Source: Copromyces sp. CBS 386.78
Lineage: Eukaryota > Ascomycota > Sordariomycetes > Sordariales > Sordariaceae
Length of the DNA: 64,000 nt
Assembly (NCBI GenBank): GCA_030685235.1
Contig: MU839109.1
Location: 124,001-188,000 of the forward strand
Direction of reading: 5' to 3'
Shown here: positions 1-14,300 of the stretch, piece by piece
How the letters are laid out: every line of letters starts with the position of its first letter
Numbering within the stretch: the first letter of the stretch is position 1
The notes under the pieces: model-generated
Seen by the model: only the letters and a program-made list of their open reading frames with translations
Database searches by the model: none
What the model was told of the DNA's origin: nothing
Made by a program: the position numbers and the translations under genes

Positions 1-277
1 TTATTTTAATTTTAGGGAACGGGGTTACCCGACTTTCTACGCTATTTACACTAATAATTTCCGTTAAGATAAAAGGAGGGGAAAAGATCGCCGCCTTATT
101 TAATATAAGAGCTAAGTATAATACTATTTATAAGGGATTAGTAGATCGTTTCGATTTAACGAATATTAGTACTAAAATTATTAATATTAATAGTAATAGT
201 AGTTAGAAGGGATTCTTTAATAAGATTTGTAAAAAGATTTATTTATTCGATAAAAGTAAAGAAATTTATTTTTTTAT

Positions 278-1021
278 GAGAAAGTCTTTTCGGACAGTCG
301 AAAATGTCTTCCCACACAGTCGCCCCACCCACCCTCCACCCTTCCCGCGCGCTAATGTACACCAAAATTTTTGAACTAATCAAATCGCTCACATCCATTT
401 TAAGTCTCTACGCTCTTGTTCTTGGCGTCAGCAAACCGCCAAGCCCCCAGATTTCGTAATCGTTATAGCAATTTGCATCGTCGTATCGCATCGCTTCCTT
501 TATTATTATTACTATTACCATTACTACTGCACCCTCCCCATACCTAATTAATTAAACTACTATCGCGCGCATTACGAAATATTACTAAGTAAACAAAGCG
601 CTATTATTTGGCTAACAATCGCTAATAGTCGTTGAGCGATTCAATTGAGCGATTCAATTGAGCGATGTGCGACCGTGTGCGACCGTACCACTAAGTGCCC
701 TGTAAAGTGCGCTGTAAAGTGGCCAATCTGGGTGCACATCTGGGTGTATATCTGGATGCAGATCTGGGCGCACATTTGGGCGCACATTTGGGCGCACATC
801 TGGACTGGGCACGTGACATTCTATGAAAGAATGTAATGCCTAGATTTCTGGTGTGAAATTTATGAAAGAATACCGCTCCCAAGCTGAGTGTGGAGATTCA
901 AATGGATGCGTGCGATCTAATTGGCTCAAAAATTTTGGAGTGCATTAGCGCGCGGGAAGGGTGTAAGTGGGTGGGGCGACGGTGTGGGAAGACATTTTCG
1001 ACTGTCCGAAAAGACTTTCTC
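278..1021. mobile_element. Non-autonomous hAT-like MITE, 744 bp, un-RIPed
   Basis: The ends are inverted copies starting GAGAAAGTCTTTTCGGACAG; the first 40 bp match perfectly and recognisable similarity runs about 120 bp inward on each side. Both ends are flanked by the same 8-bp TTTTTTAT (270-277 and 1022-1029), a target-site duplication of the length made by hAT transposases. The interior has balanced base composition, plenty of CA and TG, tandem repeats and no transposase, so it is a non-autonomous element. The host sequence on both sides is heavily RIPed while the element is not, so it either arrived after RIP or escaped it. Small ORFs at 645-836 and 890-1084 are not credible genes. Confidence 0.9.
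728..799 (+). repeat. 12-bp tandem repeat inside the MITE, six units
   Basis: Six consecutive 12-mers of the form CTGGGCGCACAT (variants CTGGGTGCACAT, CTGGGTGTATAT, CTGGATGCAGAT, TTGGGCGCACAT twice). A second short repeat, GAGCGATTCAATT, occurs about two and a half times at roughly 634-664. These internal repeats probably explain the element's size. Confidence 0.85.
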
Positions 1022-4000
1022 TTTTTTATTACTGAAAATTATTTACCTAATTATAAAATTATTTTAGGTTTCCCCTTTTTTTAGGACGCTAATATTTATA
1101 TAAAGTATAATAAGAACGGGAATAATTATACTTCTATTATTATTAACGGGATAGTAATCCGCGTTGCTCTAACCGTTGCCCCCGAAGTATATAAAAGCGG
1201 TTAAAATTTCGAGGCCTAAAAATTAACCGGAGCCGATTAGCGGGTTTAATTCCCGAACGGTATTTACGGCTTTTATATAATTCGGTAGAAATAACATTAT
1301 AAATATTGGTTCTTTAGTAAAAATAAAACTACTGAATTGGATAGAATTTAAGGAAAATAATAAAAAAATTATTATACTTATAGATAAAGTAGTAGAAAAT
1401 TTAGTAAAAATATTATTTAAAGAGAAGGAAAAATATAAAGCGTTATAAAAGGTTTAAAGGATTATTAGAAAAAAAAATATTAGTTTTAAGGTTAATTCGA
1501 ATTTAGAAAATATTATTTAATTATATTTAATATAAAGTAAAAAAAGAAATTTTAAAATTAGTATTAAAGAAAATTCGGAAGAATTGAAGGTAATAATTAT
1601 TTTTTAATAAATAAAGAGGAGGATTAAAAAAGCGCTAGTTAAAGAATTTAAGAAGGCTATAAGGAAATTTATAGGGAAAATAAGATAAGTATTAACATTT
1701 TTCCGCGTATAAATTAATATTATATATAAAAGGGTCGGCTAAAAAGCTAACTTAATTAATAACGCAGGCTCTAACGGATTAAAGCCGGTAAGAAACCCTA
1801 ATTAGAAAATAAATAAATAAACTTAAATATAAGAACGGATTATTAATATTCTAGAGAATTTCGGTACAGAATAAAATAATTATATTATTCCCCGGTTTAT
1901 AGAATTAATTAGAGGGTCGAAATTAATTAAAGAGTGTTTTTAAATTATAATTAAAATAATTTAAAATACTTTAAACGAAGACGAGATTGAATTATTTATT
2001 TATATCTTTTATAATAAGGAATATATTTTTACTTAGGATTTTATAGAATATAGAAAATTCAATCCTAATATAATTCCCCCTTAGTAAATCCGTACTATCC
2101 TATATTTAGCTTAGTAGACTAAGGCTATCCCTATCCTTAAGGCTCTTTATAATTAAATTTATAATTTATTTAAAGAAAGGATAAAGAAAGGAATTTTCGA
2201 AGAAAACTACGCTATCTACCGAAATAATTAGTTTTTCGTTATTAAAAAGGATGGAAGTATATACTTAATTAATAATGCTTAGAAGATTAACCGGGTTATT
2301 TTAAGAAATATAAATCTATTCCTAAGTTGCGAAAAGTTTAGCGAAGTCTTTAGAAGTTACAAAATAATCTTTTTATTCGATCTTTTCTTTAGTTATAATT
2401 AAATCCCCTTCGAGGAAACTAGTAGGGATGTTATTACTTTCTCTATACCCTTTAATTATTTTAAGATAACAATTTTATTTTAAGGAAATATTAATTTTAT
2501 TATTTAATTTATAAGGGTAATAATTAGAATATTTTACAATTCAATTCCTAATTTTTACTAACTTTACTTTGACAATATTTATATTAAAAATCCCCGGATA
2601 AATTATAATAAGGAGGAAATTAGTATAAAAGGAGTTAAGAAATACGTTTTAAAATATTTAATTAATATCGATAAAATTTTATTTAATATAAAATTAATTA
2701 GAAGGATTATTATAGCTACTAAATTTAATTAATATTAGAACGAAATCATATTCGTAGGATACTTTTATAATCCCGACGGGAGATCCCTAAATAAAAATAA
2801 AGTTATAAAAATTAATAAGTAAATTTACTACAAATACCGACCGGATAGGAAGGGTAAGGAAATTAAATAAGTTAAAGCCTTTATTAGAATTATCGGATAC
2901 TATAGGATTTAGATTAAGAATTTTAATATTATTATAATCCCCCTTTATACGCTAATAAAGAAAGGAGTTAAATAAATTTAGATTAAGAATAAATAATCTG
3001 TAATAGAATATTTTTAATATTTTATAAGTACCGCCCTAATTCTAGTAAACCTTGTTTACAACGATTTAAAGTATAGTATAATCTATTTTATAATTAACGT
3101 TTCAATCGAAGGATAAGGAATAGTATTAAAATAGATCAGCCCTAATAATAAAAAATATTTTTGTAGGTTCGAAAGCGGGATTTAATTAAATATTAAGAAC
3201 CGATATAATACTATTAAAAGGGAGTTTTAAAATTTCTTTTATATTCTTAAACGTTTACGAAAATATTTATTCGGCGTTCGTTTTATTATTAAAATAAACG
3301 CTATAGTCCTTATATATTAATTTAATAGTATTATTAGTAACGTCCCCGGTGCCTTATTAATGAAATAGATTATTTAGATTAAGATTTTCGATTTCGAAAT
3401 TAAGTATATTCCTAGAAGTAAGAATATAATTATTAATAATTTATTTTATAAACCTTTAAAGCTTTCTAATTTTTACGAGAAAGAGTATAAGGTAAATATT
3501 AACGATTTCGTAAATATGTAAATTTATTCTATTTTCGTTATTTATACCGATGCCCTAGAACCTATTTTTAAAGGAAATTAATTAGACTTTTTTTACGAAA
3601 TTTCTACTTACTTAATAATATATAAAATTCCTAATTATTTAAAGGGATTTATTTTTAAGTATTAATTCTATAATAATATTATAAAATACTTTATCTTTAA
3701 AGGAACTTTCTAGTTACGACCGACGAATCCTTCGTAGTTTCTACGGAAGTTAATTAATAGTTTTACAGAACGTAAATAGATTATATTTCGTTATTACGAC
3801 GAAGTAAATTATTAAGGAAGGGAAGGGATATACCGTTGTATTACCGAATATTATTATTAGAAGAGTATATATACCGACGTTAAAGAATTAATCCGCTCCT
3901 ATCTAATTTATTAAAAATATAATTCTAAGAAATTCGAAAATAAATATTAGTAAATATTTTAAAATATTTAATTTATAGGAAAATAGATTCTTAATATTTA

Positions 4001-5190
4001 ATTTATACCCGGTATAAGTAGAAAGAGAGTACCTTTATTAGAAGTTAGAAATAACTTTATTAGTTATATAGAAATTATTATTCTACTTAATACTAAAGTA
4101 GAAAACGTTTAGAGGTTTCTTAAATTAATCTTTCTTCGTTAGGGATTTTTTATTTCTATTCTAGTAGATAGTAACTTAGAATTTATAGGAGTATTTAAAG
4201 AAGTAATTAATTTATTAAGGATCTTAAAGTACGTTATTACCCCCTATAATTCGTGGATAAATAAATTAAATAAATAAGGATATTCGACTATCGCCGCTTC
4301 TTTAATTAAAATAATCGATAGGAATAACGCTAATTAGAGGATATATTTATTCTATATTCTTTTTACCGATTATATAATAATAAGAGGTTATTACAGATAT
4401 ACTTCCTTTTAGCTTACTTATAATTATAATCCGATTACCCTTATTGAATTTAATTTGCCCTTTTAGAGAATAGTAAATTAGGAAAACGATAATAAACGTA
4501 TAATAAGAGAAGAATTAATTTCTATTATAGCCGCTATATATATAGATATTAAGTATTACTTCGCTTAAGTAGCCGAAAAAATTGCGGTAGTAAGAGAGAA
4601 GGTTACTAATTACTATAATAAGTATAATTAGCGAAGGATGAGACTTTTAAATAGTTAAATCGAAGAGGGAGATTTAGTATTAATTTACGATAGTATCCGA
4701 TATATTAATATAAATTCTCATAAAAAATTAATTTACTGATAGAGAGGTCCGTATTACGTCCGCCGAATTTTGGGTAACGTTTACTACGTTAGGACCTTCG
4801 ATAGCGTAGAAATTAATAAGCCGGTTAATTTTTAAAAGATTAAGAAATTTATTATAAAGGATAGTATAATATTAGTAGTAAATAAGCCCGAGGTTTTACT
4901 AGATTAGATTAATTTTGAGGGAGGATAAAAAGACTTTAAATTATTTAATAATAGAATAATATTAGAGGAAATAGGATGGTGAAATTTAAGTACCGGCCTA
5001 GACGAAGAAAGGATAGTTTTCGAATTATAGTAGGTAATAAAATTTTATATTAAGGTATAAAAGGTAAAAGCAGTAAAATAGAATTAGCGCCTAGAGATCC
5101 CCCTACCGAATATTAAGCTATTGGGCAATTAGGAAAAAGTAGACTCCGAAGAAGAGGAGGAAGAGTTTTAGTAGAGGAGATCCGTACTTC

Positions 5191-8100
5191 GACCGAGATT
5201 TTCGATCTGATATTTTTCTATTTTTTTTATTTTTTTTTTATTTTTCTGCCTTTTCCCTCCCCGATTTCCTCCTTATCCCTACGCGTTAAAGATGTGTCCT
5301 TTTATCTCTTCCGCCCTATTATTTTAATCCGAATTTATATCTTTTTATTTATTTTTTTTATTTTTTTTATTTTTTTTATTTGAAAGTTCGAATAAAGGGA
5401 AATCTCTGCTAGTTTTATAATATAAATAATTTTGACTTATTTCTAGCGCTAATATATTGAAGGCCCTTAGGGAACTATAAATTTAGGTAGGAATAAATTT
5501 GGAATATATAATTAAGAAATTAGCGTATTATTTAAATATAATTATTATTTTTGGCTTGAAGAATAATTTATTTTGTAAGGTTCTAGAAAGGAAGAGATTT
5601 ATTTGGGCTACCTTTCTAAAGGAAGATTTTTCTTAAAGAAGATTTATTTTTTCGTTAACTATTTCTACTGTTTAAAAACCGCTTTTAAAGCTATTTTATT
5701 TGTACTACTAATATTTTGGCTTAGCGGATACTTTTTTATACTCTTTAATTAAATATAGTATAAACTTTATTACTTACGAAGGTAATTTAAGCTATTAGAG
5801 CTAGGGATTATTATTAAGGGTTACTTAAAATTATTAAAAAAGTTATTTAACTTTTAGGTTTGGGAAGACTATTTAAATATTAGAAAATTTTATTTTCTTA
5901 ATTAAACAATTTATTACTAACTACTTTACTAGGAGGTTTTAGACTAAAGGAAGAGAAATACCCAATCTTTTATTATTTTTCCTAAAGAAGACGATACTTC
6001 TATATCGATATTATTTTCGTTATTAATATTACTATTACTTTTACTCTCGCTATCGGCTTTTTAAATATAGTATAATAAAGTATTAACGCCTAGCGAAGGA
6101 AACGACGCGATTTACCTCTTTAACTTTTTATACTATTTGAGACTATTAAATTTAGGGCTATTTAATTAAGTATAAATTATTAGGGACCGATTTTTAATTT
6201 TTACCTCTCCTAAAAAGAAAAACCACGAAATTATATAAGATTACTTTCGATTATTCCGTTGCCGACGATTTATATACGTAGAATTAAGTATTAGACTAAT
6301 AAGATAGTAGTAAGGTTATTTAAACGAATAATACCCTTTAGTAGCTAGTTCGCCGTAAATTATTTCCCGGTATTTTAATAATTCCGGTTAGGCGTTTAAA
6401 AGGAAATTTCTACCCTTAGAGCGTAATATTCGTAAAGGATAGCAATTTTATTCCCGTTTTTTAAATACGTTTACGTTTTATTACCTTCTATTCTTATTAT
6501 TTTTATTTCTATCTACTTTTTTCTATACTTTTTATTATTTCTATTGCTAGAATTTTTTATTTTTGTGCGAAAGCAGTATTTTAGGCTTTAACCGCTTTCG
6601 AAGGGAAGATATATTATAAAATAAAGAATATTACTATTACGTAGAGATCCGCACTAAGGGAAATATATTAAGGAATATATTATATAATATTATTTTTTCT
6701 TTACCAAATTACTACTACTGTTTTTTATCCCCCCCGAAAAATACCGATAGAATTACCCCGCCCCGAAATTTTTTCGCAAAGATTTCTTCTTCCTTAAAAA
6801 CGATTAACGACCCTTATTTTAAATTCGGAATTATTAGCTAGGGGTATATTAAATATAACGAGAAGAACGAAAACGCTTCTAAATTAATTGATTATCCTTA
6901 TTTTTATTAAGAATAATTTCTTTTTTAATTAGCGTAAATAAACGAAGTAGTTTCGCGCTCCCGAGTTTATTATTAATTTTAGTACCCTTAATATTTAAAC
7001 CTTTCCCTTTTAACCCTAAAACTTCCGCTTTATACCGAATATATTTAAATTATTATATGGGATCTTAAGGAATGGGATTAGAATAATAAAATTATTGAGA
7101 AGGGACGAAACCTTCGATTAATATTAGAGAACCTCTACTCCTATTTTTAAATAAAAAATTATATTTTTTATTATAGAAATCCCTATAATACTAATTAAAA
7201 GTTTTAAGGGCTTTAAAGAATTCTTAGGAGGTAGTATAATCGATAGCCTTTTTAATATATTAATAGTAATTAGTATAGATCCCCCCTTAATATTCCGATT
7301 TATAGAAATATACCCAATAAAAGGAATTTATATAAACGGAATTTCTTATTGCTATTTATTAGTATAAATTAATATAAAAGTTTTTTAAAAACGGGCGATA
7401 TAGTAAATATAAGTGATTTAGTTCCTAAAAGAAAAATATAGTTAGTAAAGGAAGTAGAAATTAGTATCCGATTTAATTATTTATTCTTATTTAAACGTTT
7501 AAATTATTAACGTTAGGATATATTTTTTTTTAGAATTTAATAAAGAATTATAGTATTTTTAAAACTAATTACTTTTTTTTTTAATAAAAATCGGGTTGTA
7601 AAATTCCTTTTTATTAAAAATACTTTCCGCCGCCTTTAAAATAACCCCTTAATATTCGATAAATATATTAAAGTTTTTAATAAATTACGAAAGGAGAAGG
7701 ATTTTTTTAAATAATTTCTATTATAAATAAAATAAATTTATAATTTATAGTACGCGGAAAGTATAAATCTTTATATATTTTACGAAAGTAAAGTAGGTCG
7801 CGGCGTACGGAATATTTTAAAGGTTATTTATAAAGATAAATAGATAATAATTAAAATCGATATAGATTTTAGATAGGATTTACTATTTACTATTGGGATG
7901 TTTATTTATATAGTGAATTTAATTTATTATTTTTAGAGGGAATTAGGGAATAGGAATTGAATTTCTAGGTATAATTAAGCGGTTATAGATATTTATTTAT
8001 AGTTTTTTAATATTTTGGCGAAGCTATAGAATTATATTAAAGGTAGAGAAAGGTGGGAGATTAGTGCGAATTATAGTTTAAGTAGGGTTAATTATAAAAG

Positions 8101-11100
8101 GCGAGAAAGAAGTTGAGGATGAGGATATATTATTAATATAAGAAAGAATTTAAGTAAAATAATAATAGTAATATACATTATAGGAAAAATTAGGAAAGAG
8201 GTGGGAATTGAAGATCTTTTATACTTAATTAGCGTACGCTAATTAGGAGGAAATTAAAAATCGGTTTAATTACGTACCTAAGGATTTTAATAACTAGTTA
8301 AAATAATAAAGGAAGAAAGGATATTGAAATAGAAGGAGCGGTTTACGGTTTATACTATTATTATAGTTAGAGAAGAGACTTAAATCTTCGAATAAGGGAA
8401 GAATAAAAAAAGGAATTCCTTTTACGAGGTATTATTTATAATTATTATTTAGTAAAAGGGTATTATTAAATAAATAGTTAAGTATAAAATTCCTCCGTTT
8501 TAATTACTTAATTTCCTCCTAATTATAAAAGGGATAATAAGGCGGAAAAATAAAGTATTAGACGAAAGATTATTACCTTATATTTTCCCTAAAAAAGTTT
8601 AATAATTTGGAATATAAGTAAATATTAGTTTAAATTAGTAAATAAGAATAAAGGTATTCTTCTACCAATTTTACGCTAAGAAGTGCTTTAATAAACGGTT
8701 TTAACCTTAGAATTCTATTTAAATACCCTCCTTTTTTAGCCCCCTTAAAAAAAAATTTTCATTATTTTATTTAAGGACGAAATACGGTACGTAATGGGTG
8801 CTTAGAAAGGAAAACGCTTATATAGGAAATTATAGCCCTTAGAGTAAGGAGGAGATTAAATTTTAAAGTTTATTAACTATTTATAAGAGAACGGCCTTCT
8901 TTTATTAAATTTTTTCTTCTAAATTTCTACTTTTAATAATTTATTTATATTAAATCCCTAAGTATTTTTCTACCCCTCCTAGCTTAGCTATTAAAAAAAA
9001 ATTTTCTTTAATAATCTTATTATAATATTTTTTTTACTTATTATTTCTTCGTTTACTACCCTTATCCTAAAGGGTCTTTTACTCCCGTCTACTTTATATT
9101 TAAGTCTTCCTAAGAATATTTACCGCGCTATTTATAACGTTTTTATACGTTGGAATTGGGAAACCTAAAATTAGTTAATTTAAGAACTTAAATTCGGAGA
9201 AGTTTACCCCTTTTGCATAGAAAATTAGCCCCTTAAGGAGTATTATTTAAATATTAATTGGAGATTTGTCTACTTTTTTAAAAATAGTAAAATTAATACG
9301 AAAAATTCTCCTATTTTTAGTATTACTATATTATTATAGGATAAAGTATTTTATTAGCGCGCAATTAGTAGAAATCCGTCCGAGGCCCTTCGTAATTATA
9401 GTACGAAGGAAGATACCCTTTCGATAAATTAGGAATCTACTATAATAAAGTTCGTTAATTTATAGTATATATATAATATAAAGAATTAGATTAAGGGTAT
9501 ATTAATTATTGCGGCTTTATTTTAATTCCTAAGGGATTTTAAGGATATAATTTATATCCTGCTAGAAATATAGTCGATTACTATTAGAAATTAATTACTA
9601 ACCTCTTTTATATAATTATATTAGAATTTCCGAAGGATAAAGTAGTAGTATATTCTTATTATTTATAAATTTTATTTTAATTTAGTAATCTTCGACTAAA
9701 GAGAATTCGGATAGTACTATTACGATAATATTTACGATAGAGGCCGAGAGGAGATTATAAAGAGTGTTTACTTTCGGTATACGATAAATAATTATATATA
9801 TATAAATAAGATAGGAAATTATTTATTAGAGATTTTAAAATAGATATAGTAGATTAACGAGTCTTTTCCGCTATAATACTATTAGTGGACTTGCGGTCTT
9901 TAAATATTTAAAGCTACTTATATTTTCTTTACCGAAATTAATTAAAAAAGAATAAAGATTAATTACTTTATACGCCTTAATAAATATTTTTATTTATAGG
10001 AGGAAAGTAATTATTAGAGGATATATAACTAAATTAAGGATAAAGAATAGGTTAAAAAAATAATAGTCCGATAGTAAATAAGAATTATTTATAATATTCT
10101 ATAAATTAAGTAGTAGAAAGGAAATGGTATAATATTAGAAATAAGGTAATAATTTTATTATTATATTTAAAATTACTATTTTTTTAAATTTAAAAACGAA
10201 CCGAAGTATTAAAGTAAGCCGAAATATTTTAATAATTATATAATAATAATTAGTAGGATAATTCGCTTCGAAGAGATAAAGGATTTAAAAGTTTTTTATA
10301 ATTTCTCCAATTGGACCGAAATATAATAGAAGCCCGTACGACGATAATTAATTAAGAGAGGGCTAATTTATAATTTATAAAAAATTCTTACTTAGAGTTT
10401 ATTAAGTACATAAATCTCTTTACCGCGTTAAAATATATTTTAACCTATTTAATTCCTAAATACAATTAATCCCCCCGCTACCCATCAAATAAAGAAAGAT
10501 AGAATAAATTATAAATAGGTATTAAAAAAAGATATTTAATTTATTATAATTAAAAAAATATTCGCTAATTATTTTATATTCCCGATAAAAATAAAGGTGG
10601 ATAGAAATTTCTATATAGTAAATTAGGTTAAGAAGGAGAAATATAAATTAGAATATAAATATTCTCCTTTTTTCGATATTAAATAACGTTTAAATATTTT
10701 TGTACCTAAATAATTTAATTTTAAAATTCTAAAAACAATTATATATTAATATTTAAGCGAAATCGAAATAATTTAAATTTAAGAATATATAACGGCGAGG
10801 ACCCGAGAATATAAAGCGCGGTTAGAAGAAAAGAAAAAGTTGGCCGAATAAAAATATAGGAGAAGAAATTAATAAAAACGAAAGGAAATTAATATTGGAT
10901 CCGCTACTTTTATAATAAGTTTGTAACGTTTATCCTATTTTTTTTTCTTTTAGTGAATTTATAAGGAGGATTTGTTATAAATTTAAAGAGAAGTTTAATT
11001 TAGGGAATTTTTTTACGTTTTTTCTTTAGTAAAAGATTATAGGGTTATTAAGGGAGTAAAGTAGTTTATTATAAGTAGGAGTAAATTAGTTGCTTAATTA

Positions 11101-11300
11101 AGTATTATTAGTTATAGGTTTGAACTTTAAAAATAAAAGGAAAAGGAATTTCCTTCGAAATTTGGGAAGAGAAATAAGTAATTTAGACTAAATAATACTC
11201 CTTCTTAGAAGAATATATTCGAATTCTAATCCTAAATTCGTTTTCCCGTACTAAGTTCATTCTTTTTTTACTTTGTAATCCCCTCTTAAGAAGATTAACG
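5191..11300. other. RIP-destroyed DNA of unassigned origin
   Basis: About 6 kb with the same CA/TG-free composition as its flanks and no readable domain. Low-complexity T-rich runs occur at about 5,218-5,245 and 5,340-5,380, just after the gypsy integrase, where a 3' LTR or trailer would be expected. Other retroelement or transposon copies are likely but I could not identify a family on either strand. No gene is supported here. Confidence 0.6.
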
Positions 11301-14300
11301 TTTAAATTTATTCTTTCAACCTCTTTCGAGGATCCGTTAGAGTGTAATGCTTTAATGTTAGCTCTAATTTCTTCTAGGTAGTCGATAGTTAATATATAAG
11401 GATTTCTTCGTTTTTATTTTACGGATAGGATTTATTTTACAGCAGATTTACTCTCCTCTTTAAGGTATTGATTTTTATGATCTTTATATTAGTTGAGTTA
11501 GTTTTTCTATGGTAGGGAGCTGGTCTCTCTTCCTGTGTAGTGTTTTCCACTCTAGATTACTATTTAAGGAAAAGGTTGCGCCCCTTTATTTAAAGGTATA
11601 GCGTTTGTAATTATATTAAGTAATAAGTTTATTAAAGAGGACGCTCCTAATAACGATAAATAATTTAGCCCGGGGGTAGAGGGATATGGAGAGGTTATAA
11701 AACTAATTAGTAGGAGATCCGCTCCTAAAAAGAATATTAATAAGAATAAGCGTACCTCTTCTTCGTCCCTACCTTCGTTAAAGAAACCCCGATTACCGTA
11801 TAAACTCTATGAATTTTATAATTATAAATTAAAATAATACTATTATATAAAATTATAAATAGTTTTCGATAGTTAAGTCGAATCCCCTACTATCCGGAAA
11901 TAAGTAGAAATAAATTTGAAGAAGGATAAGTACTTTAAAGAAGCTGTCAACCGCTTTAAATAAACGAACGAAAATAATAAGAATTAATTCGGTCGCTAAA
12001 TTAGTAAAAGCAATTTTTTAATATTTATTACGGATTATTGTAGTATTGTATACCTATTAAGAAATTTAGCGATCCTCGATTTAAATATAATAATTTATAT
12101 TTTTAATAAGATTAATTAATTCAACGATTTAAATTTTATAAATTTTGGCGACTATATATAGGCTAGGGATAAACGTATATTTATTGAGGGATACGGCAAA
12201 ATTATATTAATAGTTTAAAATAATAAAGGAGGTTGTAATCTATACTTTACTAATGTTGTATTAGTATTAAATATAGTTTATAACTTCGTTTCCTTAAGAA
12301 AATTCGAAGAGGAATAGATTTTTTAAAATTATAAAAATAGTTACTTACGTTCTAGCTTTATAAATTATTTAATTTATAATATCTATTTTTATTATAATTA
12401 ATTTATATTAAAATATATCCTTTTATAGAATAATAGTTTTAACGAATCTTTTTTTATTATATAGTATTCTAATTATTTTAAGCGGAAATTCCGAAAGGGA
12501 GATCTTTTCTATTAGTATTTTCGATTCGGCTACTTTGGCTTTAATATTTTCGTTAAATTTACCGAATAGGTATATAGCGTTCGGTTGAAGGGATTAGATT
12601 TGATCTATTACGATTTATATGTAAAGGCTAAGTTGAAGCGCTAAGTATATAGGGAAGTTCGGGATTATTTCGAGGGACCTAGGTTACGTTTCGCTATTAA
12701 TTTCTTTTTATATAAGAAAGTAAAATTTAGTAGTATAAAGTATTCGAATTTAATAGTAATTATAGATCGATAGTCTAGGTTTGTTTAAGTATATTATTTA
12801 AATAACCGAAAAGCGGATTTTATTATTACTTATTTAAAATCCTTATTTATAGGTTTATAAATAAAATATTAAATAGTACTTCGTATTGTCGAATATAATA
12901 ATGAAATAACGAATAGTAAGAAGATTACTATTTAGTTTTCTAATAAAAGAATTAGTATTGAGCCTTTAGCGCTTTATACGTAAATTTAAAATAGCGGCGT
13001 AGAATGTTTAAGGGGTATAATTAAAATTAAGGTAGTAATAATATATTCGGGTGCGAATTTGCCTTATAAATTGTAGTTGGAAATTATTAGAATAGCTACG
13101 TATTTGTATAATTTAATTCCCAAAATTGAATATTATTAGAAATCCCTTAAGGAGAGATTTAAAACGTTTTATTAATTTAAAAATAGTATCGTCCTATTAG
13201 TAAATCCGTTCCTAATTATTGTATACTTTAAGGTCTATAGTTGTAAAGCCTTCGCCTTCTCTATAGAAGTAATAAAGGAGTAGAATAAAATTATAAAATT
13301 TAAAAACCGTATATAGATTAGGTATTTAATAAAGTATTAATTAATTAATATTTATTAAATTTAGAACCTATATATAAATATTATTGTTATTATACGAAAC
13401 GTTGTATTTAATGAAAACGAAGTATTTTCTAATAACGTTAAAGAAATCTATAATGCCTTTAATATTTCCTTTAAAGAATTAGTTATATAATTAAAAAATT
13501 TCTATTAAGTAGATATTATATAAGTAAATTTCCTTTAATTTAGTATTATTAAAGAGGGAATTCGTAGCCTTATTATTTAAAGCTTTCTAAATGAATTGAA
13601 TATATTAGGGGAAGAGGAGGAATTTAGGATATAAAATCTGTAAGTGGGTTTAGAAAATTTATAAAGGTTTTTAGAAGAACCTCCGTTAATATTGCTAATA
13701 TAGAAGTCGTTAGATTTTTGGGATACGGTTTTAAATTTAAAGGATAAAGAAGAAGGGTATTTATTAACCTTTCTTAAAAGCCTAGCCGTATTCCTAATAA
13801 CCGACCTCTTTTAATCCAATAAAGATTTATAGTTAATTATAGATTAATATTTTATATAGGCCGTATCCTTTATATCCGTACGGGTGAATAGACTAGTAAG
13901 TATTTAGGGAGATAAAATTGTAAATTAAACCTTTTTAAAAGAAATAAGAGAGAGGGGGATCGAAGTCGACCCCGGCTATAACCTTAAATTAAAAATAACG
14001 AAGGAATTTATATATTGTTATAAAGTAAAAGGTATATTAAAAACCCTTTATCGGTTTAATTTTCTACCCCTTCTTAATAATTATAGATAATTTAATTTTT
14101 ATTCCTTTAGAGAACTTTTTAAAGAAGTAAAAAAGGAATACCTAAATAAATATAGGGATTTTAAATCTTAGAAGTAGGTTAGCGCCGAAGAACATAGAAA
14201 TAATAAAATATTCGGCTTAATATAGGTATATATTTATAAATTCGATTAAAATAGCCGTTTCCTTAAATATAAGGTATATTTAGTTGTATATAGAAATTAA

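Larger units (their letters stand above)
1..5190 (+). mobile_element. Degenerate Ty3/gypsy retrotransposon (RIP relic)
   Basis: Reading through stops on the + strand gives recognisable gypsy pol. At about 2,370-2,600 there is a reverse transcriptase core (FDLFFSYNQIPFEE, then YFDNIYIK where FVDDI is expected). At about 3,850-3,900 there is the integrase zinc-finger region (YYYQE..IYDDVKEFIRSYL). At 4,170-4,400 there is the integrase core (LEFIGVFKEVINLL, VITPYNSW). At 4,720-4,860 there is the C-terminal region (YYVRRILGNVYYVRTFD). All domains carry many stops made by C-to-T and G-to-A change. The 5' end lies outside the window and I could not fix either LTR. A hAT-like MITE interrupts it at 278-1021. 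It is non-functional. Confidence 0.85.

Noticed and set aside
645..836. ORF with repeated W-x-H-I units inside the hAT-like MITE
   Set aside because: It is a translation of the 12-bp tandem repeat, starts at TTG and lies in a non-autonomous element.
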